Assembly: GCF_001553265.1 (NCBI RefSeq)
Contig: NZ_KQ960662.1
Location: forward strand, 1-64,000
DNA: 64,000 nucleotides
Origin: Prevotella sp. DNF00663
GTDB taxonomy: Bacteria; Bacteroidota; Bacteroidia; Bacteroidales; Bacteroidaceae
Direction of reading: 5' to 3'
Both the position numbers and the translations under genes were made by a program. How positions within the stretch are numbered: the first letter of the stretch is position 1; every line of letters starts with the position of its first letter. Of this stretch, positions 19,688 through 30,361 are shown piece after piece. A model generated the notes under the pieces. The model worked only from the letters and a program-made list of their open reading frames with translations. It searched no databases and was not told the origin of the DNA.

Positions 19688-20635
19688 TTATAGAGGATAT
19701 TCCTCGAAAGCGTAGAGAACGGTCGATAAATAGCGCTCTCCCGTGTCTGGTAACAGGGCTACGATGGTCTTACCTGCATTCTCTGGACGCTTGGCTATTT
19801 GTGCGGCAGCATAGGCAGCGGCTCCCGAAGAGATTCCTACGAGCAGACCGTCTTGCTGTGCTAGCTGTCTTCCGGTGCGGATAGCGTTGTCGTTTTCCAC
19901 TTGGAACACCTCGTCAATGACTGCGGCGTTGTAGGTATCTGGGATGAAACCGGCACCTATACCTTGAATCTTATGAGGGCCGGGAGCACCTCCGCTCAGT
20001 ACCGGAGAGTCTGTTGGTTCTACGGCTATCACCTTGACGTTGGGATTATGTTCCTTCAATCGCTTGCCAATACCCGATATAGTACCGCCTGTTCCCACGC
20101 CGGCTACGAATATATCCACCTTTCCGTCGGTCTGATTCCAAATCTCTTCACCCGTCGTCTCATAATGTTTCTGTGGGTTGGCAGGATTGATGAACTGGCC
20201 AAGAATTACAGCTCCCTCTATTGAATCGCGCAGTTCCTCGGCTCTCTTGATAGCTCCTTTCATACCATCCTTGCCACTGGTGAGTTCTACTTTGGCGCCG
20301 TAAGCCTTCACGAGGTTGCGACGTTCCACACTCATCGTTTCGGGCATGGTGAGGATAAGTTTGTATCCTTTCACGGCAGATACCAATGCCAAGCCCACAC
20401 CGGTGTTTCCACTGGTTGGTTCGATGATGGTTGCACCGGGTTTCAAGATACCTTTCTTCTCGGCATCTTCAATCATGGCGAAGGCTATACGGTCTTTTAC
20501 ACTGCCGCCGGGATTGAAAGATTCTACCTTGGCAATGATGGGATTGCCGAGTCCGTTGGCTGTTGAAAACTTGTTAAGTTGTACAAGTGGAGTCTGACCG
20601 ATAAGGTCAGTTATTTGTTTTACGATGTTTGACAT
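19688..20635 (-). CDS. cysK: Cysteine synthase A (O-acetylserine sulfhydrylase)
   Basis: 315 residues, full length. Makes L-cysteine from O-acetylserine and sulfide with PLP. The PLP lysine is K47 in NPGGSVKDR, the substrate loop is [12 protein letters not shown], and the phosphate-binding loop is [13 protein letters not shown]. It is next to metY on the same strand, so the two sulfur-assimilation genes stand together; a 118-bp gap with an AGAGAGTC/GACTCTCT hairpin (20700-20734) separates them. Confidence 0.97.
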   Translation of the reverse strand: MSNIVKQITDLIGQTPLVQLNKFSTANGLGNPIIAKVESFNPGGSVKDRIAFAMIEDAEKKGILKPGATIIEPTSGNTGVGLALVSAVKGYKLILTMPETMSVERRNLVKAYGAKVELTSGKDGMKGAIKRAEELRDSIEGAVILGQFINPANPQKHYETTGEEIWNQTDGKVDIFVAGVGTGGTISGIGKRLKEHNPNVKVIAVEPTDSPVLSGGAPGPHKIQGIGAGFIPDTYNAAVIDEVFQVENDNAIRTGRQLAQQDGLLVGISSGAAAYAAAQIAKRPENAGKTIVALLPDTGERYLSTVLYAFEEYPL

Positions 20636-20753
20636 AATGCTGTATTTTAATTGTTGTGATATTCTTATAACGTTATTTTGTCGTATTATTGTATTTTGCA
20701 GAGAGTCATTTGGAGTTTCTTTATTCGACTCTCTAGCGATTTCTTGTCTTATT

Positions 20754-22049
20754 TTATGCTACGTAGTCGAACGCTTCGTCCAGTGCATCAATGAGATCTT
20801 CCACATGTTCGGTACCGATACTGAGTCGGATGGTCGATGGATAGATGTGCTGTTCGTTCAATTCCTGTTCCGATAGTTGTGAATGGGTGGTTGTTGCTGG
20901 GTGGATTACGAGCGATTTCACGTCAGCCACATTGGCCAGTAGCGAGAAAATACGCAGATGGTCAATAAAAGCCCAAGCCGCTTCTTGTCCGCCCTTTATC
21001 TCGAATGTGAAGATAGAACCGCCTCCATAGGGGAATAACTTTGTATAAAGTGCGTGGTCGGGATGGCTTTCCAGCGCTGGATGGTTGACGCGTTCTACCT
21101 TCGGATGAGTTGCCAAATACTCCACAATCTTCTTTGTATTGTAGGTGTGGCGCTCCACACGAAGACTCAATGTCTCCAATCCTTGCAATAGAAGCCATGC
21201 GTTGAATGGCGAGATGGCTGCTCCGGTGTCGCGTAAGAGCACTGCCCGGATGCGAGTAACAAAAGCTGCTGCACCGGCTACGTCGGCAAATACGGCTCCA
21301 TGATAGCTGGGATCAGGCTTGCCCAGTGATGGGTATTTGTCGGCATTGCTTTTCCAGTCGAATCTTCCACCGTCTACAATGACACCTCCAAGCGAACTTC
21401 CATGTCCACCGATAAATTTCGTTGCTGAGTGCACCACGATGTCGGCACCGTGCTCAAGCGGACGAATTAAGTAGGGCGTTCCGAACGTATTGTCTACGAT
21501 AACCACTGTGTTATGCTTGTGAGCTATTTCGCTGATGCGGTCGATGTCGGTGACGCTGGCATTTGGATTGCCGAAAGTTTCGAGGATTATGGCTTTGGTA
21601 TTCTCCCTGAAAGCGGCATCTATCTCTTCTAAGTTCGATGGGTCGACCACTGTAGCCGATACACCTTGAGTGCTCAGCGTGTGCTGAATCAAGTTGAATG
21701 TTCCGCCGTAGAGGTTGTTGGCTGCTATGATATGGTCGCCATTACGAGCTATATTTTGCAGTGAGTAAGCGATGGCTGCTGCTCCCGATGCTACTGCCAA
21801 TCCTGCCACACCACCTTCGAGTGCTGCCACACGAGCCTCGAAAACTCCTTGGGTAGAATTGGTGAGACGACCATAGATGTTTCCGGCATCGCGCAAACCG
21901 AAACGGTCGGCTGCATGCTGTGCATCGTGGAACACGTAAGAAGTTGTCTGGTAGATTGGCACAGCGCGTGAGTCGGTCACGGGGTCGGCCTGTTCTTGGC
22001 CTACATGCAGTTGCAATGTCTCAAAGTGTAGTCTCTTCTCGTTGCTCAT
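20754..22049 (-). CDS. metY: O-acetylhomoserine sulfhydrylase (aminocarboxypropyltransferase)
   Basis: 431 residues from ATG ([18 protein letters not shown]). A longer in-frame extension exists upstream but the protein family begins here. Cys/Met-metabolism PLP enzyme; the Schiff-base lysine is in [12 protein letters not shown], and the long form with [13 protein letters not shown] is typical of MetY rather than MetB. It makes homocysteine from O-acetylhomoserine and sulfide. PLP dependence links it loosely to the pdxST genes at 58386. Confidence 0.93.
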   Translation of the reverse strand: MSNEKRLHFETLQLHVGQEQADPVTDSRAVPIYQTTSYVFHDAQHAADRFGLRDAGNIYGRLTNSTQGVFEARVAALEGGVAGLAVASGAAAIAYSLQNIARNGDHIIAANNLYGGTFNLIQHTLSTQGVSATVVDPSNLEEIDAAFRENTKAIILETFGNPNASVTDIDRISEIAHKHNTVVIVDNTFGTPYLIRPLEHGADIVVHSATKFIGGHGSSLGGVIVDGGRFDWKSNADKYPSLGKPDPSYHGAVFADVAGAAAFVTRIRAVLLRDTGAAISPFNAWLLLQGLETLSLRVERHTYNTKKIVEYLATHPKVERVNHPALESHPDHALYTKLFPYGGGSIFTFEIKGGQEAAWAFIDHLRIFSLLANVADVKSLVIHPATTTHSQLSEQELNEQHIYPSTIRLSIGTEHVEDLIDALDEAFDYVA

Positions 22050-22170
22050 AATAGCTTCCTTTCTTTTGTTAGTTACTTTTGTATTTATCCAACACCAGGA
22101 GCTCGACTTCGGCACAAACTCCTCAAGACATGAAATACGGTGGTATAGAGAGTTTAAGAAGCGGATATTG

Positions 22171-23103
22171 TCAAATATTCACTCCAATCCCAACCATGTA
22201 CATCTTGCCAACATTGGCCGTGATCGGTGTCTTTATGGCAGTCTCGATCGTTATCTTTCCCAATCTCGTACCTAATCCGTATGCCATATAGTTATCTTCG
22301 TCTCCCCAATGGGTACCCATTCTTAAGCTAAGATAACGGCATACGCTGTAGGCTGCGCCCATCGAGAAGGTGTAGCTGCTTTTGACGCGTCCATTGCCCA
22401 CATAGGCTCCAGATTCTACAGCGACAGTAAGTTTTTGGTTGCCCCATGTTGGTAAAGAGATGTTTCCGCCTATATATACGAGTGGGGTAAGCATTTTGGT
22501 GGTGTTCTGATAGCTGTAAAAGCCAACGTCTCGGATTCCCAAGGCGGCGGTATATGCCATGTTGTGCCAATGTGAGGAGTAGGCTGCACCTGTGCTCAGC
22601 GCACAGCCATTCGTAGTCAACAATGTCCTCTCGCTCATCAGTGCCGCCGTGGCATATACGGACAGGCTGCTGTTTAGTTGCAAGGCGTATCCCATGTCGA
22701 ATGAGAAGCTACGCATGCATTTCCCGTTTCCAGGCACCTGGTTCATGTCTTTATCCACGTTTTGTTCCAGCTTGCCCATGTCAAGGTATCGCATTCCTAC
22801 GCATATAGCCTGTTTTTCACGTCGCCAAGTCATGGTGAGCGTGTGCCATGTGTAGTTGTTGACGTGCTCGGCATTGTCAATGTAACCAAATTGATAGTCA
22901 GCTCTCATAGACGTATCTTCCGTCATGAAAATATTGGATGGCTGTGTGTAGACGTAGCAACCGCCATCTCGCAAAGTTGTAGTCTCGCCCATACTAAGGG
23001 AGTGGGGTGATGAGGGTAGGTCTGTGATGGGAAAAGGTCGGCCTTGCGCCATCGCGTGGCATGAGACGAGGCATCCGACTACGATGAGGAGATATTTATT
23101 CAT
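22171..23103 (-). CDS. PorV/PorQ-like outer-membrane barrel, last gene of the DUF4876-TBDR operon
   Basis: 310 residues, signal peptide ending AMA-QG. Resembles the PorV/PorQ (UPF0164-like) family: SLSMGETTTLRDGGCYVYTQ with the Asn turn QPSNIF, then about a dozen amphipathic strands (MRADYQFGYIDNA, YMAYGLGTRLGKI, KMYMVGIGVNI). PorV shuttles T9SS cargo at the outer membrane; here the gene starts 4 bp after the stop of a T9SS-type protease. A dedicated shuttle or anchor for that protease is an inference. Family assignment is by pattern, not search. Confidence 0.65.
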   Translation of the reverse strand: MNKYLLIVVGCLVSCHAMAQGRPFPITDLPSSPHSLSMGETTTLRDGGCYVYTQPSNIFMTEDTSMRADYQFGYIDNAEHVNNYTWHTLTMTWRREKQAICVGMRYLDMGKLEQNVDKDMNQVPGNGKCMRSFSFDMGYALQLNSSLSVYATAALMSERTLLTTNGCALSTGAAYSSHWHNMAYTAALGIRDVGFYSYQNTTKMLTPLVYIGGNISLPTWGNQKLTVAVESGAYVGNGRVKSSYTFSMGAAYSVCRYLSLRMGTHWGDEDNYMAYGLGTRLGKITIETAIKTPITANVGKMYMVGIGVNI

Positions 23104-23107
23104 GGAG

Positions 23108-25972
23108 TTAGTTTTTAACGAACATTTCTTGGTAGGTCTTGCCTTGGCAGGTTATGTAGAGCGTGTATTGCCCCACCGTGAGGCTTGACACATCCATTGA
23201 ATAAGTGCGCTTGTCGGCATCTAATGAAGAAGTGTCAAAAGCGTTAGCTTTAACCAGTTTACCCGCCACATTCCTTATTTCCCACTTTACATGGCCATCA
23301 ATGGTATCTCCCACCTTGAGATATAACGTTCCAGTGGTCATCGTGGGAAACAAACTGTATATACCTTCGTTCCGATATACAAACACGTCGAAGGTCATCG
23401 TGCAGCTCTGTCCGTGCTTGTCAGTGGCTTTTATGTGTATTTGTCGCTGTCCCCACGTGGAGCCCATCACGTTCATACGACCATCTTTGACGGAGATATC
23501 TGTTCCCTGGTCTTCACTGTTCATTAGTTCGTATCGAACTGAGTTCACGTCTTCGTCGTCCGTTATTTCGCGTAAATCAATTTGTGTGCACTCACCCAAC
23601 CGCAGTCGTATTTTCTGCGCCTGACTCTTCATCGAGGGGACTTTATCTGCCACCACCTCTATGATGAATTGATAGGAACTCTTGGCGCCAAGCTCGTCTC
23701 TTGCGCTAACAATGACTGGATAAACGCCCGGCATGTAATGTTTGGCCTCTATGCGTATATTTACCCCGGATTTAGTATGGACGATGCGCAATCTATCAAC
23801 AGTACTGAAGGCCACAGTCCATTTATGGTTCTCAGGGTCTTCGATGCGCAGCGTGATGTCTTTGGTGTCATTGCCGGCTAACGTTATGCGCTCGCTTTCA
23901 ATGTCTGGCGTGATTTGTGGTGGTGTATTGTTGAGCGTTGCAATGCTGTTTGGCAACACAGTCAAAGTCGATTGGTGTCCATTCCTCGCCTCTGCCAATA
24001 TGCCAAAATAATATTTTGTGTTGTTATCCAAATGCGTGATGGCATATTGAAACACTTGGTTGTCTGTGGCAAATTGGGCAGGAATGTTGTACGCTTGGAC
24101 ATCCTTGTTGGTGTAATTGACTGTTGTAATGGGATTTTTGGAACAGTAGAGCACATATTTTTGTAATGAGCCATCAGCCCCATTGTTTTTTGATGTCCAC
24201 GCCAGCCTTATTTTACCATAATCGGGTGTAGCCTGATTGACAAGGAAAAAGGGTGTTGCGGGAGTTGTGTCGTGGTCGTAATCGGTCAGTGCCACGAGTG
24301 CGTCGGCATAGCCACTGCCCATGGAGTTGCGATATGTCTCGGTTAAATACTTGTTGTAATCTATTGGGCGAACACCTGTCAATAGTCTTTCCCTAAGTTG
24401 TTTGGCGGTGAAATGCCCGTTGCCGTATTTAGAAACGATAAGTGCCGCAATGGCCGACACGTGTGGTGTGGCCATTGACGTGCCTTGCATATAGGCATAG
24501 CCTCCATTGGGATGAGCTGTGGTGGCAGGCACGGTGCTCAATATGGCAGACGTGGGCTGGCCGTCCTGCAACGGATAAAGCCCATTTACTGGTTTTGAAC
24601 CACCTGGTGCCGAGATGTCGGTCCACGAACCATAGTTGGTGTACCAAGATGCACTAAAATCGGGGTTGAAAGATGATACCGACACCACGGACGATTCCGC
24701 CGAAGGCATGCTGGGGGCGGATGTGGCATCGTTACCGGCAGCAAATACCACCAATCCACCTTGCATCAATGGTTTGTCGGTCTTGTCGCCACCTGCGTAG
24801 GTGTTAAAATAATGGATGGCATCTTTAATAACTTGTGGCGTTTGTTTCATAATGCGATCGTATCCCCATGAGTTTTGGCTGATTATCGCTCCGTTATTGG
24901 CACCATATACTATTGCCGCCGCTTCGCGGTTGCGGTCTCCCGTGCCGATGGTTTCCGAGGAGTGTTTGTCAGATGGGTCGTAATTGGGATTGTTTCTGAA
25001 TATCTGACAGCATATCAGTCTGACCCCCGTGTCGGGATTACCATTGCCTCCTGCTATGCCGCTGATGCCCTTTGCGTTGTTGTTGCGAGCGGCGATAATC
25101 CCCGCGACATGCGTAGCGTGTCGCGTGGGAGTAATGAGCGCAGTGTCTTCCGTAAAGTTATAACCGTACACATCGTCTATATATCCATTATTATCGTCGT
25201 CAATGCCATTGCCTGGTATTTCATTTTTGTTAATCCAAATGCTTCCTTGCAAATCTTCATGATGAATGTCTATGCCACCATCCACAACGGCAACGACCAC
25301 TGACGGGTCGCCGGTTGTTTGCCGCCAAGCCGCTTCGGCATTGATGTCGGCATGTGCAATACTACTTGTGATGCGCTTTCCCGTACCGTCGGTATAATTC
25401 CCTATATTGCCATTGTTATGTAGATTCCACTGTTTGTCGTACAAGGGGTCGTTAAAATATGTGCTCTCGTTTGCTTGTGTCTGAGAGTTGTCATCGCTTG
25501 GTATGTATTCAGAGTTTTCCAAAACAGCATGGTAAGCAGGCTCGGTATAGTCTGCGATAGATTCTAATTGATTTTGGGTAGCAGCCCTTGTTCCACACGT
25601 TTTGGTGCTGTCCATGGCGACGGAGTACCATGTGTTGAGCGCGGCGGCTCGTTGCCTAGGCTCATCCTTTCCGACAAAGGGAAAGATACGATCTATCTTA
25701 TTGGCTCCGACATCATGCAAATATTTATCCAGCAAGTCACTTCCTGTTGGTGTGGACAGCGTGTTTTTTGAGTTATCTATTTGCTGTATGATACATGCTT
25801 TTAGCTTGATATTAAGCCTATTAGGTATTATAGAGACATTACGCGATTCCGTTTGACTTGTCAGATCGGTGTTAGTTATCGTGTCGGTGCATGCCGTAAA
25901 GGCGACAATGGCTGTTGCTGCCAATAACTGTTGGGCAATATGAAAGCTGTATGTTATGCTGTTTGAGAACAT
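23108..25972 (-). CDS. Subtilisin-like (S8) serine protease with type IX secretion sorting tail
   Basis: 954 residues. Signal segment with a possible lipobox (AFTAC, Cys28), prodomain to about 170, S8 catalytic domain about 205-540 with D231 (AVVDGG), H285 (RHATHVAG, Ala replacing the usual Gly), oxyanion N414 (AAGND) and S499 (GTSMATPH). Then a fibronectin-III-like domain (PDYGKIRLAW), two cadherin-like/Ig-like repeats (TPPQITPDIE; VPSMKSQAQKIRL), and a C-terminal domain from about 875 (LFPTMTTGTLYLKV ... MDVSSLTVGQYTLYITCQGK) that fits the T9SS type A sorting domain. An endoprotease delivered to the surface or medium. A lipobox plus a T9SS tail would be unusual, so the signal type is uncertain. 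Confidence 0.85.
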   Translation of the reverse strand: MFSNSITYSFHIAQQLLAATAIVAFTACTDTITNTDLTSQTESRNVSIIPNRLNIKLKACIIQQIDNSKNTLSTPTGSDLLDKYLHDVGANKIDRIFPFVGKDEPRQRAAALNTWYSVAMDSTKTCGTRAATQNQLESIADYTEPAYHAVLENSEYIPSDDNSQTQANESTYFNDPLYDKQWNLHNNGNIGNYTDGTGKRITSSIAHADINAEAAWRQTTGDPSVVVAVVDGGIDIHHEDLQGSIWINKNEIPGNGIDDDNNGYIDDVYGYNFTEDTALITPTRHATHVAGIIAARNNNAKGISGIAGGNGNPDTGVRLICCQIFRNNPNYDPSDKHSSETIGTGDRNREAAAIVYGANNGAIISQNSWGYDRIMKQTPQVIKDAIHYFNTYAGGDKTDKPLMQGGLVVFAAGNDATSAPSMPSAESSVVSVSSFNPDFSASWYTNYGSWTDISAPGGSKPVNGLYPLQDGQPTSAILSTVPATTAHPNGGYAYMQGTSMATPHVSAIAALIVSKYGNGHFTAKQLRERLLTGVRPIDYNKYLTETYRNSMGSGYADALVALTDYDHDTTPATPFFLVNQATPDYGKIRLAWTSKNNGADGSLQKYVLYCSKNPITTVNYTNKDVQAYNIPAQFATDNQVFQYAITHLDNNTKYYFGILAEARNGHQSTLTVLPNSIATLNNTPPQITPDIESERITLAGNDTKDITLRIEDPENHKWTVAFSTVDRLRIVHTKSGVNIRIEAKHYMPGVYPVIVSARDELGAKSSYQFIIEVVADKVPSMKSQAQKIRLRLGECTQIDLREITDDEDVNSVRYELMNSEDQGTDISVKDGRMNVMGSTWGQRQIHIKATDKHGQSCTMTFDVFVYRNEGIYSLFPTMTTGTLYLKVGDTIDGHVKWEIRNVAGKLVKANAFDTSSLDADKRTYSMDVSSLTVGQYTLYITCQGKTYQEMFVKN

Positions 25973-25988
25973 GATACAAGTATAAGAA

Positions 25989-27605
25989 TTAGAAGAAGTA
26001 GAACAAACTACAGTGCATTGCTGTTATTTTTCGATAGTCAGAGCGCATGTAGGACAAGGTTGTTTTGATGCCGAACCATTGCCTTCCTTTTAGGTTTCGG
26101 GCATAGCCCATACGCATCGAAAAACGTTGTGCGTTCTCTCCACGCAGCAAATAGGGTGTGTAGGCATGGGCATCGACAAACTTGTCGAAAGGAATGGGCA
26201 CCGAATAATAATTTTTTATTCCCTGCCGCATGTCGAGAAGAAAGTCTGCCACAAGACTGTTTCTAGTGTTGCTCATAGCATAGCCGGTGCCAAGCGATGG
26301 AGAAAATGAGTGATTGGTTATCTTCATTCGTGGCGAAACATAACTCTCTTGGTAACCATAATAGTTAGCTGCCGCCATCATGTATACCTGATGCTTTATG
26401 GACAAAGGCAGAATGTACTTGGCACGTAGGTCTACAGACTGGCTCCGAGCTTTATATAGCTGTCCGCTTCCCACTTTTTTCGCATCATAAATGTATTGCT
26501 CTTTATTTTGTATTTGGTTTTCGTAGATATTTTCCACACCTTTTTTGATATTTTCGTTGCCCATCAATTGTATGTGCAAGGATGAGCTTTCGAACCGTCT
26601 GTCCAGTACTACTTGTTGGCTGAACCTGTGGGTGTGAAGTTCGAATAGGTTTTTGAACGAAGTCTCCTCAGTGCAGGCGTGGCGGTAATTGTATGACAGA
26701 TGGGTGGCAACGGCCCATTCGTCTTCAGTTTTCCCGTCTCTTTGCCAGAGCATTTCGGTCGTAACCCCTTCTGTTTTTTGTGTCCTTCCGTATGCCAACG
26801 TGCCTTTGCTCTCCTGACGATGCCATTGCCCAAATCCATAAAACTGGAAAAAACGTATGCCATCTGACACTGTGTTGGCCGATATGGACTGCCTGTTTAG
26901 CTCGGGCGTTACTTTGATGGCGTAAAGATTTTGGCGGTGAACGTATGCCATGTTTAGTCCCAATGTTAACCAATAAGAGTAATTTGACTGCTTGGGGTTG
27001 TCCGGACGTGACTGCGCAATGCCTTCATATAGGGCATCGATGCCATAGTAGAGCCTGCCCAATCGGAAGCCGTAGCCACCTTTAAGATAATAAACTTCTT
27101 GGCGCAGCCATCCCTTGGACAGAGTGTCACCTACAAAATAGGGTTTGTAAAGTTCTGGTTGGGTGGCATAATTATATGTCACACCGTCTTTGCCACGGTA
27201 TATGTAAGTCGCGTTTCCGAATATGGTACCATAATTGGTGCGGTATGTTCCTGATGCAGCAATGTCTCCATCAAAGAGTTTGCATCCATTGTACGACAGG
27301 TATTTACCCGATGTATTGACATGGTTAATGCTTGATTTGAGTATATTGACATTATTGCGACGGCAGCTTTTAAAGTAAGTGCTGCTATCGTTGAGCGATT
27401 GCATAAATTGAAAGAGCGCGGCATTCTCACGCATAAGATATACAGCGCTGTTCTCAATATCAGTATTATGAAATGGCATTGGCTCAACATAGGGGGAACT
27501 GGCCAACCTGTCTCCACTCAACAGATAGGTTAAGTTGTTCTGCGCGAAAATATTTTGAACGCTAATAGATAGCAACAAGCCGATAATGTAAATAGGTATT
27601 CTCAT
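25989..27605 (-). CDS. DUF6850-type outer-membrane beta-barrel protein
   Basis: 538 residues, signal peptide ending FA-QN, ends with aromatic residues (SLFYFF), and is full of alternating strands with Tyr/Trp girdles (YGTIFGNATYIYRGKDG, GYGFRLGRLYYGIDALY). I recall this kind of barrel from Bacteroidales TonB-receptor operons under the name DUF6850; the domain name is from memory. Start is 5 bp after the TBDR stop and its stop is 16 bp before the protease gene, so all are one transcript. Function unknown; partner barrel or channel of the receptor is inferred. Confidence 0.7.
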   Translation of the reverse strand: MRIPIYIIGLLLSISVQNIFAQNNLTYLLSGDRLASSPYVEPMPFHNTDIENSAVYLMRENAALFQFMQSLNDSSTYFKSCRRNNVNILKSSINHVNTSGKYLSYNGCKLFDGDIAASGTYRTNYGTIFGNATYIYRGKDGVTYNYATQPELYKPYFVGDTLSKGWLRQEVYYLKGGYGFRLGRLYYGIDALYEGIAQSRPDNPKQSNYSYWLTLGLNMAYVHRQNLYAIKVTPELNRQSISANTVSDGIRFFQFYGFGQWHRQESKGTLAYGRTQKTEGVTTEMLWQRDGKTEDEWAVATHLSYNYRHACTEETSFKNLFELHTHRFSQQVVLDRRFESSSLHIQLMGNENIKKGVENIYENQIQNKEQYIYDAKKVGSGQLYKARSQSVDLRAKYILPLSIKHQVYMMAAANYYGYQESYVSPRMKITNHSFSPSLGTGYAMSNTRNSLVADFLLDMRQGIKNYYSVPIPFDKFVDAHAYTPYLLRGENAQRFSMRMGYARNLKGRQWFGIKTTLSYMRSDYRKITAMHCSLFYFF

Positions 27606-27610
27606 ATTGC

Positions 27611-30337
27611 TTAAAAAAAGTTGACCGTGAGTTCTGCGCCAAAGAATGGTTTGTGCCAGCTTCTCGTCGTTTGATAATATGCATTTACATATTTAGGATT
27701 AATCTGTATAATATTGTTGGCGAAGAACGAAAGTTTGAACGAGCGCCCCATCTCCTTTGTCAATTTTATATTCCATAGAAGCGAGACGGGAGCCTTGTTT
27801 ACGTTGTACCGAGCACCTGTAAATTCGCGTTTGAGCGATTGGAGTATTGGATTTCGTTCCAATTCTTCATAGCGAAAACGATGAATGACACCATCACAAT
27901 CGAGGTAATTTGCCGGATATATATCGACATCCTTACCTAATCTGCTTTTAGTGAACCATACGGTCTGTATAAAATTGGTAAAGATGAGTTTCCATTGGGG
28001 TAGCCTTGTGTTAATCCACATGTTGGTATTGAGGCTTGATGCATATTTTTTCTCAAATCCATCGTACAGTCCCACGTAGGGATAAGGCTTGTCGTCCTGG
28101 ATAGTGCCTGGCCAATACATGACAGGAACACCATCGGTATAGATGGTATGATAGTAAGCGCCATTGACCTCTATGTCTGACTTTATTGCAGTTAGGGTGG
28201 GAATGTGTATTCGGTATTCCAATCCTTTTTTGATTACTTTCGCGCTGTTTTTGGGCATTCGATTAGATAAAAAAGAGTGCATGGTCCGAGAGAGGAAGTC
28301 TTGGCGCGAGGGTTTTGTGCTAACAGGATGTTTCAATTGATAATAATAGGTATATGTCACTGGCTCGTATTGCGTGAAGTATTCGATGCCATCGCTTATC
28401 TCTTCATGAAACGCCGACAGGTTTATTTTCCATCCATGACAAGAAAAGTCGTAGCCTATTTCCCACTTTTTGTTTTTGTTTTCATGCAGATGCGGATTGG
28501 AGGGGTCGGCCATATGCGTGTCAAGTATGAGACGTCGCTTGCTCTCGTCATTGAAGTAGGCGTTCATAACCATCAAATCATGGTATACCTTATCAGGGTA
28601 CAGATAGTCGGCAGAGGGCAGCTTGTTTTCAACTCCATATCCTATGCGAAACGTGTTTTGCGTATGATGAGACCCTGCTATGGTATAAGCCAATTGTATG
28701 CGAGGCTCTAACAACGGTTTGCCGTGCAGGTCATAATATTGTGGAAGATTGAGCATCATGGCCTCTCTAACGCCTATGCGCATGTTAACCTCGTTGCGTC
28801 GTGCCTGAAAACGCAATGTCATCTCTGCAAACGCAGCCTGATTGACCAATGCGGGGATGTCGCTGTTCTTGCGCGGACGTATGAAACTGCTTGTTGGAAA
28901 TAGAGGACGTTGAGGGTTCATAATCGTTCCGTCTCCTAAGTTTTTGGTATAATTCAGAGAGGACCCGAGTAACAGGTTGTAGTTTAGGTGTTTGCTCCAC
29001 TTACCAAATTTTTGTCCACAAAGTTGTGCGAATGTATTGATAGGACGATTGATAATTTCATAATATGTGTCGTAGGTAGATGGCAGGAAGATTCCGTCGT
29101 GCTCACCTTCGCCATAAGACTGTGGCATGGGAGTGACAGAGTGGTTGACAACATGCTTGTGATGTTCCAATTTGTTGTTGGTATAGTCTGTCGACGTCAC
29201 CAATTCTATATAGTCAATCCATGGTAGTTCGAGAGCCATCTTCAGTTTGGCAGAGAAGTCAAGGCGTTGGTATAAAGTGTTATATTTCTCCTGATAAGCC
29301 TTAATCAATGCATCTGTCTTGTCGTTGTTGAATGATGTCACACAGCTTCCGCGCATGTTTAAGTCTATGGTTTTGCCCCACCACTGACGTTTGTTGTTAT
29401 AATTGAGTTGTGTTGTGACGCGGTTGTACGCTCCGCGCGTGTCGGCAATATCTGCGGCAGACTGCACAATATCTGCGCCAATATATAGCGTTCCCAACTG
29501 TTCCGACAACAAAAAGCCCTTGCCAACATATGCCAATTTGTTTAAAGGGTCAAACTTAGCTCTTATCCTTAATGGGCTTTTGCCTTGCTTCAAATCTATT
29601 TTGATAGCTCCAGAGCTAAGGTTGCCTTCTTTGGCCGACGATATTCCTCGTGTTACCGTGATGCGTTCGATATGGTCTGTGGATATGGTTCGCAGGTCTA
29701 TCCCGGTGTTGGCAGTCACATTGCCGTTAGGGTCAGCCATGGAAGATCCTGTCAGTCCGCTCAGCTGTATACGCATGCCATCATTTTGTATGGGCACTCC
29801 ATTGATAGAAACGCCCATTCCAAAGGCCGTGGCAAGGTCTGTTCCTACCTGCCGAGAGCTGATAAGTGTGTTGTTTTGAATGTTATTGCTGCCCATCTTT
29901 CCACCTGGCAACAATACAAAAATATCATTCAAAGACGTGGGTTGTATGTATTCTAAGGCTTCTTGGTTGATTGTGGCCTCACTTCCAATTTTGCTATTAT
30001 ATTTGGCGGTGACAGTAAAGTCGCGTAGCGTGACACTCTGTTCGACCATCGCAACATTCAGAGACGCGGTGCCTGCCTTGACGCTTATCTCTTGTGTGGC
30101 GTAGCCCATGCATGAAATTCTGAGTCGGTAATCACCACTAAAGGCATGGTGAAAGACATACTTCCCCTGTACATCAGCCATAACGCCCTTGTCAATTTCT
30201 ATAGCGTAGACGCTGGCAAAACTCACGGGTTGCATGGTCTTGGTATCGTATATTTTGCCTTGTAGGATGTTTTGTGCTAGTGAAACAGACGCGATACTTA
30301 ACTGAAGCACAAGGGAAAGAAGCAATTTGTAACGCAT
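27611..30337 (-). CDS. TonB-dependent receptor of the DUF4876 operon
   Basis: 908 residues from ATG (MRYKLLLSL); a TTG five codons upstream is less likely. Signal peptide (ending SLA-QN), CarboxypepD_reg-like domain at about 22-105 (LQGKIYDTKTMQPVSFASVYA), plug at about 110-240 (SVTLRDFTVTA, GVSINGVPIQNDG, ERITVTRGISSAKEGN), then a 22-strand-type barrel ending in FGAELTVNFF. Imports a ligand with TonB energy. No SusD follows, so it is not a canonical polysaccharide locus; a surface lipoprotein precedes it instead. A hairpin (30362-30400) sits just before its start. Confidence 0.9.
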   Translation of the reverse strand: MRYKLLLSLVLQLSIASVSLAQNILQGKIYDTKTMQPVSFASVYAIEIDKGVMADVQGKYVFHHAFSGDYRLRISCMGYATQEISVKAGTASLNVAMVEQSVTLRDFTVTAKYNSKIGSEATINQEALEYIQPTSLNDIFVLLPGGKMGSNNIQNNTLISSRQVGTDLATAFGMGVSINGVPIQNDGMRIQLSGLTGSSMADPNGNVTANTGIDLRTISTDHIERITVTRGISSAKEGNLSSGAIKIDLKQGKSPLRIRAKFDPLNKLAYVGKGFLLSEQLGTLYIGADIVQSAADIADTRGAYNRVTTQLNYNNKRQWWGKTIDLNMRGSCVTSFNNDKTDALIKAYQEKYNTLYQRLDFSAKLKMALELPWIDYIELVTSTDYTNNKLEHHKHVVNHSVTPMPQSYGEGEHDGIFLPSTYDTYYEIINRPINTFAQLCGQKFGKWSKHLNYNLLLGSSLNYTKNLGDGTIMNPQRPLFPTSSFIRPRKNSDIPALVNQAAFAEMTLRFQARRNEVNMRIGVREAMMLNLPQYYDLHGKPLLEPRIQLAYTIAGSHHTQNTFRIGYGVENKLPSADYLYPDKVYHDLMVMNAYFNDESKRRLILDTHMADPSNPHLHENKNKKWEIGYDFSCHGWKINLSAFHEEISDGIEYFTQYEPVTYTYYYQLKHPVSTKPSRQDFLSRTMHSFLSNRMPKNSAKVIKKGLEYRIHIPTLTAIKSDIEVNGAYYHTIYTDGVPVMYWPGTIQDDKPYPYVGLYDGFEKKYASSLNTNMWINTRLPQWKLIFTNFIQTVWFTKSRLGKDVDIYPANYLDCDGVIHRFRYEELERNPILQSLKREFTGARYNVNKAPVSLLWNIKLTKEMGRSFKLSFFANNIIQINPKYVNAYYQTTRSWHKPFFGAELTVNFF

Positions 30338-30361
30338 AAAGATTAGAAACAATATATGTAA

